A stretch of DNA of 64,000 nt from an uncultured Flavobacteriales bacterium (GTDB lineage: Bacteria > Bacteroidota > Bacteroidia > Flavobacteriales_G > Salibacteraceae). This document shows positions 18,038-25,325 of this stretch, one piece after another (positions within the stretch are counted from its first letter, which is position 1; the number at the start of each line of letters is the position of its first letter). The position numbers and the translations under genes are program-made. The notes under the pieces are model-generated. The model had not been told where the DNA came from and made no database searches. It saw only the letters and a list, made by a program, of their open reading frames with translations. The stretch lies in NCBI GenBank assembly GCA_943788725.1, contig CALSRJ010000005.1:62001-126000 (forward strand). Reading direction: 5' to 3'.

Positions 18038-19318
18038 TCAGGCGGGAGAGGTGGTGCGGCGAATGTTGTTCTTGGTGAAGAACGCAACCCTGATCAACCA
18101 GAGCATAGAAGCACCGCAATAAACCAGGGTCAAGGGCGTCAGCCAGCCTGCCGTTGGAGCCTCGGACATGAATTGTAAGACGATCACAGGCAGTGCGATC
18201 AAGCGCAATACTTCGGCAGGAAATGCCAGTCGGCTGTACTCGAGCATTTGTCCATGCGCAAAGACCGAGAGCAACATGGCCGCAGTCAATGCAATGATTT
18301 CTTGATTGCCAAAAATCAGGGCAAGCGTTGGCTCTTGGATGCTTTTTCCAGTGAAGATTAAGTGTGCAAATAGTGTGAGGGTGACCAAGGTGCCGATCAG
18401 CAAGTAGGCCCCGTATTCAAAACTCAACCGTACGTCGCGCTTGACCCGTTGACCTTGCTCGTCTACTTTGTATTCTGAAGGCAGAAAGCCCACATCTTCG
18501 GGCGTCCAGGCGGGCCCTTTCACAAAGACGTTGATTTTATTCTTGAGGCTTTTCGTTTTTCCAGCTCGGGTGAACAGGTCTTTCCAATAAGCAAATTGGG
18601 CGCGAAAGGCGCTGTTGCTTTCAAAACCTGAAGTAATGCCGTAATCCGGCTCCTCGTCTTCACGGACGAAGGTTCCAAACATCTTGTCCCAAATGATGAG
18701 GATGTGACCGTAGTTGTGGTCCATGTATTTCACGTTGCGCCCGTGATGCACGCGATGGTGCGAAGGGGTTGTAAAGATCTCTTCCAAAAATCCGAGCCTA
18801 CCTACCAATCGGCTGTGGGTGACCAGCTGGTAGGTTCCTAGAAAGACGCTGAAGGTGACGATGGACAGGGCGTCGTATCCAATGAACGGGATCCAAATGA
18901 AGAAGACGGATCGAAAGATGACGGCAAAGAATGAAACCCGAAATACCGTGGTAAAATTCAATTCCTCGCTCTGGTGATGGACGATGTGTGCGGCCCATAA
19001 AAAGTTGATCTCGTGGCTGAGACGGTGAAACCAATACGCGACGAAGTCGAAGAGGATGATGCCGAGGATCCAAGTGAAAGCATTCATCGGCATCTGAAAA
19101 GGGGCTATGTGCTCATACACGTACTGCGCCCCTATCAAGAAGAGGACACCATAGAACACGTCAAAAGAGCGCTCAAGGATGGCGCAATAGGTATTGACGA
19201 GGGCATCTGAAAGGTTGAAAACCCGCACACCCGTTCGAATCGAAACCACAATTTCATATCCGAGAATCACCAAAAACAGTACTACGACAATGCCGATGAG
19301 GAGGAAGAAAGTTGTCAT
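18038..19318 (-). CDS. Fatty acid hydroxylase/sterol desaturase superfamily membrane oxygenase
   Basis: 426 residues with several membrane segments. The three histidine clusters of the di-iron superfamily are intact: HRLSH (98-102), HIVHH (111-115) and HHRVHH (187-192), with a further YMDHNYGH (199-205). These bind two irons that activate O2 for C-H hydroxylation or ether-lipid cleavage. The overall plan, with N-terminal hydrophobic helices, a central catalytic core and a hydrophobic C-terminal third, resembles alkylglycerol-monooxygenase-like bacterial members more than true sterol desaturases. Substrate is unknown; a lipid is likely. It begins 7 bp after the stop of the membrane protein gene at 19326, so the two are almost certainly cotranscribed. 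Confidence 0.88.
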   Translation of the reverse strand: MTTFFLLIGIVVVLFLVILGYEIVVSIRTGVRVFNLSDALVNTYCAILERSFDVFYGVLFLIGAQYVYEHIAPFQMPMNAFTWILGIILFDFVAYWFHRLSHEINFLWAAHIVHHQSEELNFTTVFRVSFFAVIFRSVFFIWIPFIGYDALSIVTFSVFLGTYQLVTHSRLVGRLGFLEEIFTTPSHHRVHHGRNVKYMDHNYGHILIIWDKMFGTFVREDEEPDYGITSGFESNSAFRAQFAYWKDLFTRAGKTKSLKNKINVFVKGPAWTPEDVGFLPSEYKVDEQGQRVKRDVRLSFEYGAYLLIGTLVTLTLFAHLIFTGKSIQEPTLALIFGNQEIIALTAAMLLSVFAHGQMLEYSRLAFPAEVLRLIALPVIVLQFMSEAPTAGWLTPLTLVYCGASMLWLIRVAFFTKNNIRRTTSPA

Positions 19319-19325
19319 GATTTGA

Positions 19326-20036
19326 TCATATGGATCGTTGTACAGTAATGAGCTCCAATTTTCTTACCCCGAATATCATCAATGCCATGAATCCGCACAA
19401 CAATACGTGACTGATATCATGATAATTGAACCAGCGGTTTACACTGATCTGCTGGTTGAAGATGAAGCTCGGCAGTATACCATACACCAACGCTCCAAGG
19501 ATGATAAGGTTCCCATAATTCCTGAACCGCGCGTATTGAAAGAGCTGCAGCGGCAAGATCAGGCCGACTGCAAACACGCCGTTTGCTAATTGAGCCACCG
19601 CGAAAGATCGCGCTGGACTCAATATCCAAATGAGAAAAGTGGCAAAGAGAAGTCCAATCAGCAGCCGCAATGCTTTATGCAATGGGTCTGGCAATGCGGA
19701 GCGAGCACCGCTGAGAGAGGCAAAAGCAAACACGGTTTGTCCCGCCAAACTGAAGAGCCATCCAATCATTTTCCATTCGAAGCTTACGTAGGCCTGAAGC
19801 CCATGGCCAAACCAGGCGGCGCTGGTCATACCGATAGCGAACATTAGAAAGTACAAGCGGTACAAGCGAAAGGTGCGGTCGTCTACTTCCTTATTTCGGC
19901 TGAGGTAGATGAAGCCGATGATGCACGTAATGGCAATCATAAAATCCGTGATGGAGGTCACGGGCTCTCGCCATTCAAATGCGCCAAAGAATAGGGTCGG
20001 ATTGAGTATGGATGCTTGTTCTTCCAAGATGAGCAA
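19326..20036 (-). CDS. Polytopic membrane protein, possibly CREST-like
   Basis: About 236 residues with roughly seven hydrophobic segments. The frame has no ATG start: a stop lies two codons upstream and the first plausible initiator is TTG at 20036. I do not firmly recognise the family (DUF6962 comes to mind). Polar residues conserved in the CREST membrane hydrolase superfamily (alkaline ceramidases, PAQR, lysoplasmalogenase) have possible counterparts: Ser72 and His78 in TSAAWFGHG, and the H-D-x2-H group in WFNYHDISH (206-210), which gives an HxxxH. The Ser-His spacing is not canonical. Its position directly before a lipid-type di-iron oxygenase supports a lipid role, but this is inference. 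Confidence 0.6.
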   Translation of the reverse strand: MLILEEQASILNPTLFFGAFEWREPVTSITDFMIAITCIIGFIYLSRNKEVDDRTFRLYRLYFLMFAIGMTSAAWFGHGLQAYVSFEWKMIGWLFSLAGQTVFAFASLSGARSALPDPLHKALRLLIGLLFATFLIWILSPARSFAVAQLANGVFAVGLILPLQLFQYARFRNYGNLIILGALVYGILPSFIFNQQISVNRWFNYHDISHVLLCGFMALMIFGVRKLELITVQRSI

Positions 20037-20070
20037 TAGCTAAGAAGGTGCAAAACTACAGTGCTTTGGC

Positions 20071-20403
20071 TTACCCTGCGCAGCGAACGCAAAAGGGACT
20101 TTCAGGTTTAAGAATGAGCCTTCCTGGAGGAATTTTGGTCCCACATCGCGCGCAATCACCGAAGTCGGGACTGTCAATATTGTCCTGCATGTATTTGAGC
20201 TTCGTAAGCTTCTCTTCTGCCGTACGAAGGGCTGCTTGAACGATCGTTCTATTGTTGATGGCATCCATGCGCGACACACGTCCGATGGCATCATCTGGAG
20301 CGATGGGAGCGGTGCTTTCCTTGTATGCGGAGATCACGTCGATGGTCTTCGCAATCTCTATTTCAAGTAGGTTGAGGATGTCTTGTCGACTAAGCTCCTT
20401 CAT
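20071..20403 (-). CDS. TraR/DksA-family zinc-finger protein
   Basis: 110 residues from the ATG at 20403. Unlike the DksA relative at 13979, this one keeps a full C4 zinc finger: CARC (Cys84, Cys87) and CVRC (Cys105, Cys108). The first two thirds form the helical arm with PDDAIGRVSRMDA, a motif typical of small TraR-like members. Such proteins may bind RNA polymerase and adjust initiation; the target here is unknown. The start lies inside the last codons of the RidA gene (14-bp overlap), indicating coupled translation. An ATG four codons earlier (20415) is an alternative. Confidence 0.88.
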   Translation of the reverse strand: MKELSRQDILNLLEIEIAKTIDVISAYKESTAPIAPDDAIGRVSRMDAINNRTIVQAALRTAEEKLTKLKYMQDNIDSPDFGDCARCGTKIPPGRLILKPESPFCVRCAG

Positions 20404-20827
20404 CGATCGTTGCAATGCACTTCAGTTCGATCGCGATGGGTGTAGGCAGAGAGTTGATCTCTACCGTCGTGCGACAAGGCTGTGCATCCATAAAATACTC
20501 CGCGTAGACCCGGTTATAAGTCGCAAAGTCACGCTTCATGTTCACCAAAAATACCGTCACGTCTACGAGGTTTTCCCACTTACTTCCTGAAGCCTCGAGC
20601 ACCGCGCGCACGTTATCAAATACCGAACGGCACTGGGCCTCGAAATCGAAGGCTTCGAAATTTCCGTTGTGGTCCAACTTCAATCCGGGAACCCCACTAT
20701 CGTTGGCATCTGAACCAGCCGTGCGCGGACCGACTCCGGAGAGAAATAGAAGGTTTCCCACTTTCCGTGCGTGGGGGTAAAGACCTACAGGCTTTGGCGC
20801 CTTGTCTGCATTGATCTTATCGTTCAT
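20390..20827 (-). CDS. RidA/YjgF-family imine/enamine deaminase
   Basis: 145 residues, a typical single-domain length. RidA-fold proteins form trimers and hydrolyse reactive enamine/imine intermediates released by PLP enzymes. Family landmarks are VGNLLFLSGVGP, VFDNVRAVLEASGS, VDVTVFLVNM and near the end CRTTVEINSLP, which holds the conserved Arg and Glu of the active site. An internal insertion (TAGSDANDSGVPG) is longer than in canonical RidA and resembles the 2-aminomuconate-deaminase-like subgroup. No tryptophan-degradation genes lie nearby, so I do not assign that substrate. It is first in a two-gene unit with the downstream DksA/TraR protein. Confidence 0.9.
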   Translation of the reverse strand: MNDKINADKAPKPVGLYPHARKVGNLLFLSGVGPRTAGSDANDSGVPGLKLDHNGNFEAFDFEAQCRSVFDNVRAVLEASGSKWENLVDVTVFLVNMKRDFATYNRVYAEYFMDAQPCRTTVEINSLPTPIAIELKCIATIDEGA

Positions 20828-20894
20828 GATCGATCGGCTTTGATTGCTTAAAGGTACGAAGGTGGCACTTTCGAAGGATTTTTGGGAGTCTTAC

Positions 20895-21542
20895 TCAGAC
20901 TTCAAGTTGGATCGCTTGTCCTTCTGTGATCCCAAACACTTGATGACCTTTGCGTGGCCGCACCTTCATCAATCCAGTAAGCGCGCCGAAGGCCGGAAGA
21001 CAAATCCGATGGCCGTCGAAATGAAAACACGGAATCACCATGCGTTGACGGCCTTTTCCTTTCAACGCAATTCCAGGATGGATGTGGCCGTGCATATTTA
21101 CTGCCTCGCCTTTCAGCTTTTCCAAGGGTTCGTGGCTGAGAATGATGCCGTTCCAATCCATGAGATCACAGGTCTCCATGTCAATGGATCGGTATACTGA
21201 GTCTGGCATTACATCATGGTTGCCCTTTACAAGGATGAACTCCGTTTCAGGAAATTGACTGGTAATCATGGCAATCTCTTCTACTTCGCTGTTGTGCTCG
21301 CTGTGAAAAAGGTCTCCCAGGATGATCATCCTTTTAGGCCGATGCATCTCTAACAAGGAGAGGAGCGCAAATTGATCGGCATCTCGCGCTTGAGGCGGCA
21401 CCGCCAGACCCGCTTTTCGAAAATGCATCGTTTTACCAAAGTGGAGATCCGCCAGGAGCAGGTCGCCATCTTTCTCCAAGAAGCGATTCCCAAGGCGCAT
21501 GGAGACGCCGGCAATATCTGTGGGTAGCAAATGGTTTTCCAA
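20895..21542 (-). CDS. pdeM: Ligase-associated DNA damage response endonuclease PdeM
   Basis: About 215 residues of the calcineurin-like metallophosphoesterase fold. Metal-binding motifs are in order: LLADLHFGK (D-x-H), ILGDLFHSEHN (GD), VKGNHD (GNHD), SHEPL and HGHIHP. PdeM is a Mn-dependent nuclease grouped with an Lhr-type helicase, an ATP-dependent ligase and an MBL-fold exonuclease in a DNA repair set; here the helicase gene lies immediately upstream (51 bp). The start is probably TTG at 21542, since the ATG at 21500 would lose the first beta strand found in homologues; a stop lies just upstream. Gene identity is firm, the exact start less so. Confidence 0.9.
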   Translation of the reverse strand: MENHLLPTDIAGVSMRLGNRFLEKDGDLLLADLHFGKTMHFRKAGLAVPPQARDADQFALLSLLEMHRPKRMIILGDLFHSEHNSEVEEIAMITSQFPETEFILVKGNHDVMPDSVYRSIDMETCDLMDWNGIILSHEPLEKLKGEAVNMHGHIHPGIALKGKGRQRMVIPCFHFDGHRICLPAFGALTGLMKVRPRKGHQVFGITEGQAIQLEV

Positions 21543-21593
21543 GGTAAATCTTCACTGAGTTTTGCGCCTCAAAGATGTTAGATTTTACGAAAA

Positions 21594-24011
21594 TCAGAGC
21601 TCGACCCGCATCTTGCTAATGCGATCCGCAAGCTTTTCTGACGTGAGCTTTTCGCGCAGACGATCGACCAATATCGGAAAGGCGAACGGGGTGAATTTTT
21701 CGGGACGCGTAATGACAATTTCCTGTTCACCAATGCGGTTGAGCGCCCTTCGCATTCGAACCTCTTCGAGTTGAAAGTCCATCACTTCGTCGTAGGCCTG
21801 GCGCAGCAAAAGGTTGTTTTTCTCATAGTCTTCAAACACGCTGAAGAACAGTTGCGAACTCGCTTGGAGGTGGCGCTCCTTCTTTTGTTTGTTGGGATAG
21901 CCTTGAAAGACGAGCCCAGAAACGCTTGCGATGTCTCGAAAACGTCGCTTGGCCATCTCCACCGAATTGACGCTGGCTAGGATGTCATCCATCAGGTGGT
22001 CGGAGGAGAAGATATTCGTATCGATCGCCTCGCGGATTGGAATGGGCTGGTCAGACAGCAATTCAAATCCGTAGTCGTTCATGGCGATGCTAAAACTGAT
22101 CGGTTGAAGCAGGGATATTCGGTAGGCTAAAAGTGCGGCCATTCCTTCGTGCACGAAACGTCCTTCAAAGGGAAACATGATGACGTGATGTCCGTCCTTG
22201 CTCTCGAATTCTTCGATCAGGAATTGGTTCGCTTGGGGTACGATGGAGTAATGCTGTTGCCGCTCGATCAGGGGCTTTAGAAAAAGAACTTCGGGGTCCT
22301 TGCTCGTTCCCAAGACGGCTTCGTTCAGCTTCTTGCGGAGCATCTTAGACATCTGTGAGCTCAGCGGCATGCGCCCTCCTTGCCAACTCGGTATCGGTCC
22401 GGTTTCCTTGTTGGATTTACGCACCTGCACGGTCATGTCCTTGATGCGGATGAGCTCCAGGCTTCTCCCCGCAAACCAAAAACTGTTTCCGGGCGCGAGC
22501 CGCGCCACGAAGTATTCTTCAATGTTTCCGAGGTATGCGCCGCGCTGTAATTTCACCTTCAGCATCGCGTCGCTGACGATCGTGCCCATGCTCAAGCGAT
22601 GTCGGAGCGCAACGCGCTTGCTGGTAACCTTGTAAACGCCCTCTTCTACTACCACCTTGTGAAATTCGTCATAGCCATTTAAGGAGGTTCCTCCGTACAC
22701 GATGAAGTCTAAACACCACTGCCATTCCTCCTCAGAGAGAGAGTTGTAGCAAAAGGTGCCAAGTACTTCAGGGAAAATTTCGGCAGCCCGAAAGCCCTCC
22801 GAAACGGCGAGGGTAACGAGGTATTGGATCAAGACATCAAATGAGCGCACGAAGGGAATACGGCTTTCCACCAATTTGAGTTCAACGGCTTCTCGGAGCG
22901 CTGCGGCCTCGATCAGTTCTAAGGAGTGGGTAGGCAGAAAGAAGATTTTACTCGTCGCCCCGGGCTGGTGTCCGCTTCTTCCTGCGCGCTGCATGAAGCG
23001 CGACACGCCCTTTGGTCCTCCCACTTGGATGATGGTATCCACGGGGCGAAAATCTACACCCAAGTCGAGGCTAGACGTGCAGATCACCACCTTGAGTCGC
23101 CCGTCGTACAGAGCGTCTTCTACCCAATGCCGGGTCTCCTTGCTCATGGAACCGTGGTGCAGCGCAACTACTCCTGCGAAATCCGGAGAGTGTTCGAGGA
23201 GCTTTTGGTACCAAATCTCCGCTTGACCTCGGGTATTTAGAAAGATGAGGGTGCTCTCGCTGTGCAAGAGAATCGGAATGATTTTATCGATCAGTCGAAT
23301 TCCGAGATGCCCCGCCCAAGGCAGGGTGTCGAGTTCATCTGGGAAGATCGATTCTACCTGAATGACCTTTTCGATGTCTCCACGAATGAAGGCATGTGGG
23401 CGTTCGTGATACCAATTTCCTAGCAGCACCTCCATCGACTCTTCCATGTTGCCAATCGTAGCGGATATGCCCCAGACCCGAAGCTGGGATGAAACCGTCT
23501 TCAAACGTGAGAGCGCCAATTCTACTTGGACGCCTCGTTTTGAACCGATGAGTTCGTGCCATTCGTCCATGACAATGGCCATGAGTCCTTTGAAGTAGGC
23601 GGGGTAACCTTTTTGCGCTAAAAGCACATGCAGGGTTTCGGGCGTTGTGATCAGGATGTCGGGAGGAGATTTCTTGAGTTGCGCCTTTTCCTTCGCACTC
23701 GTATCTCCCGTTCGAATGGCCACTTCGGCGTGGATGCCCATTTCTCCGCAGGCCCGGTTTGCGCTTTGTTGAATCTCCTTGGCCAGCGCGCGGATCGGGG
23801 TGACCCAAATGGCTTTGAGTTTTTTTGTATTGCCGCCTTCTGCAGCGATTTGTAGGAGGATGGGGAGCAACAGAGAGTAGGTTTTTCCGCTTCCCGTGGG
23901 GGCGTTTACGATCCCGTTTTTCCCTTCAGCAAAAGCATTCCAAGCCTCCCGCTGAAAAGGAAACACCTCCCAACCTCGAGAGGCAAACCAATCTTCCGCG
24001 GTTGGAAGCAT
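21594..24011 (-). CDS. Ligase-associated DNA damage response DExH helicase (Lhr-like)
   Basis: 805 residues from the ATG at 24011. A much longer open frame reaches 24275, but its first 88 codons are the other-frame reading of the small membrane protein gene, whose stop overlaps this ATG. Superfamily 2 motifs are clear: Walker A APTGSGKT (37-44), DEWH (147-150), SATIGN, then LNTRGQAE, TSSLDLGVD and QRAGRSGH in the second RecA domain, followed by the long Lhr C-terminal region. Lhr-core helicases translocate 3'-5' on single-stranded DNA and unwind RNA-DNA hybrids. With pdeM it forms part of the ligase-associated repair set, but the ligase and exonuclease genes are not here. Confidence 0.93.
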   Translation of the reverse strand: MLPTAEDWFASRGWEVFPFQREAWNAFAEGKNGIVNAPTGSGKTYSLLLPILLQIAAEGGNTKKLKAIWVTPIRALAKEIQQSANRACGEMGIHAEVAIRTGDTSAKEKAQLKKSPPDILITTPETLHVLLAQKGYPAYFKGLMAIVMDEWHELIGSKRGVQVELALSRLKTVSSQLRVWGISATIGNMEESMEVLLGNWYHERPHAFIRGDIEKVIQVESIFPDELDTLPWAGHLGIRLIDKIIPILLHSESTLIFLNTRGQAEIWYQKLLEHSPDFAGVVALHHGSMSKETRHWVEDALYDGRLKVVICTSSLDLGVDFRPVDTIIQVGGPKGVSRFMQRAGRSGHQPGATSKIFFLPTHSLELIEAAALREAVELKLVESRIPFVRSFDVLIQYLVTLAVSEGFRAAEIFPEVLGTFCYNSLSEEEWQWCLDFIVYGGTSLNGYDEFHKVVVEEGVYKVTSKRVALRHRLSMGTIVSDAMLKVKLQRGAYLGNIEEYFVARLAPGNSFWFAGRSLELIRIKDMTVQVRKSNKETGPIPSWQGGRMPLSSQMSKMLRKKLNEAVLGTSKDPEVLFLKPLIERQQHYSIVPQANQFLIEEFESKDGHHVIMFPFEGRFVHEGMAALLAYRISLLQPISFSIAMNDYGFELLSDQPIPIREAIDTNIFSSDHLMDDILASVNSVEMAKRRFRDIASVSGLVFQGYPNKQKKERHLQASSQLFFSVFEDYEKNNLLLRQAYDEVMDFQLEEVRMRRALNRIGEQEIVITRPEKFTPFAFPILVDRLREKLTSEKLADRISKMRVEL

Positions 24012-24268
24012 CAGAACTCGAGCTCTAAGATCAAGGCGGTCATGGTCCAGATAAACCCGACTGCTATGCCCAATTGAGATACTTTCTTTATGTCCTTTTT
24101 GTGTTGCAACATGGCAATGACCGAGATGACCACAAAACTGCCAAGGGTTCGGGTAATCATCACATCCAAGAGCGGGAGGGTATTGATGCTGTGCCAGAGC
24201 CCAAGAGCCATGATGATGCCTGGTATTACGCTGACGAATCCAATAAGTAGGTTGATGACTCTGTACAT
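24011..24268 (-). CDS. Small integral membrane protein, function unknown
   Basis: 85 residues with about three hydrophobic stretches (INLLIGFVSVIPGIIMALGL, TLGSFVVISVIAML, GIAVGFIWTMTALIL) joined by a lysine-rich loop (QHKKDIKK) that should face the cytoplasm. I do not recognise a family. The gene ends within the start of the helicase gene (TGATG, 1-base overlap), so it is the first gene of a run with the Lhr helicase and pdeM. Whether it takes part in repair or is carried along cannot be told; it could tie the complex to the membrane, but nothing in the sequence shows that. Confidence 0.65.
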   Translation of the reverse strand: MYRVINLLIGFVSVIPGIIMALGLWHSINTLPLLDVMITRTLGSFVVISVIAMLQHKKDIKKVSQLGIAVGFIWTMTALILELEF

Positions 24269-24373
24269 GATTCAAAAGTAATCACCCTCATCACGAAGCG
24301 ATTTCTTTGATGCGTTAACAACAACTTGCCAAAAAATCCTTGAACACATAAGAATTCGCCGCCTTAACGTTCC

Positions 24374-24381
24374 TAGCTTTG
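24374..24381 (+). promoter_or_regulatory. -7 box TAGCTTTG
   Basis: TAGCTTTG lies 22 bp before the ATG of the coiled-coil protein, the typical spacing in this window. The -33 TTG is not at the standard distance. Confidence 0.5.
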
Positions 24382-24403
24382 TATTCTATTAATCCACAGG
24401 GTC

Positions 24404-25309
24404 ATGGCTGAAAGCAAAGAAAAAAGCAACAAAGGTCTCATCGTCATTCTCGTGCTGTTGGTGCTCACCAACGCTGCTACATTGTTCTTGTTTTACAATG
24501 AAAGGCAAGAGAACGTGCTGCTCATCACGGACAACACCGACTTGAGTACGGAGAAAGATGCCTTGAACATGGAGCTACAAGACATGCTTGCTCAATACGA
24601 CTCGGTGACCACGGACAACGAGGACATGCTCGCGCAGATTGCTGAGCAAAGAGCCGAGATCGAAAGCTTGATGAAAGAGGCGGAGAAGCACAAGGACGAT
24701 GCTTGGATCATCCACAAGCTCAGAAAAGAGGCAAAAACCTTGCGCGAGGTTATGAAGAACTACCTCGTTACGATCGATTCGTTGAATACGGCCAACCAAG
24801 AACTGATTGTTCAGAAAGCAGAGGTCGAAACCAAGTTGACCAAGCAAAAAGAGCAAAATCAGGAACTCAGCACCAAGAACGACGAGCTCGCGGAAAAGGT
24901 GAAGATCGGATCCAAACTTAAGGTGGTAGACCTCATTTCACTTGGCCAGCGGGTGAAGAACAACACGGTGCATCGCGAGACGGATCGGGCGAAGCGAACC
25001 GACAAGATCAAGACTTGCTTTACCATCAATAAGAACGAAGTCACGAAACCAGGTAAAAAGTACATCTACCTGCGTATTGTTGGCCCGGATGGAGAAGTAC
25101 TGGCGTTTGATCAGGACCAGCAGTACATGTTTACCTACGACGGGAAGGAAGGGTTGTACTCTAGGAAAGAAGAGATCATGTACGAGAACGAAGAGACCGA
25201 CATGTGCTTGTATTGGGACATGCAAAAGGAGGCTATCGAAGGAAAGTACCTCGTAGAGATCTATGCTGAGGACTACCTGATGGGAACTACCAGCTTTGAA
25301 TTAGAATAG
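24404..25309 (+). CDS. Membrane-anchored coiled-coil protein, function unknown
   Basis: 301 residues. A short basic N-terminus precedes one transmembrane helix (~11-31, LIVILVLLVLTNAATLFLF). Residues ~35-175 are a long heptad-like coiled coil rich in E, K, Q and L (MLAQIAEQRAEIESLMKEAE, TKLTKQKEQNQEL). The last ~120 residues form a beta-rich globular domain (KTCFTINKNEVTKPGKKYIY ... YLVEIYAEDYL). Related Bacteroidota proteins are often mislabelled as SMC chromosome-segregation proteins; there is no ATPase motif here. It is probably a type II inner-membrane protein with the coiled coil in the periplasm. It stands alone with its own promoter and is convergent with the giant barrel gene. Confidence 0.75.
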   Translation: MAESKEKSNKGLIVILVLLVLTNAATLFLFYNERQENVLLITDNTDLSTEKDALNMELQDMLAQYDSVTTDNEDMLAQIAEQRAEIESLMKEAEKHKDDAWIIHKLRKEAKTLREVMKNYLVTIDSLNTANQELIVQKAEVETKLTKQKEQNQELSTKNDELAEKVKIGSKLKVVDLISLGQRVKNNTVHRETDRAKRTDKIKTCFTINKNEVTKPGKKYIYLRIVGPDGEVLAFDQDQQYMFTYDGKEGLYSRKEEIMYENEETDMCLYWDMQKEAIEGKYLVEIYAEDYLMGTTSFELE

Positions 25310-25325
25310 AAGGAGTCTACGTCGT

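Noticed and set aside
20390-20827. Specific assignment of the RidA protein as 2-aminomuconate deaminase
   Set aside because: The insertion resembles that group, but no kynurenine/aminomuconate pathway genes are present in the window.
24012-24275. An 88-codon N-terminal extension of the Lhr-type helicase frame
   Set aside because: It is the other-frame reading of the small membrane protein gene at 24011-24268; the helicase family starts at the ATG at 24011.
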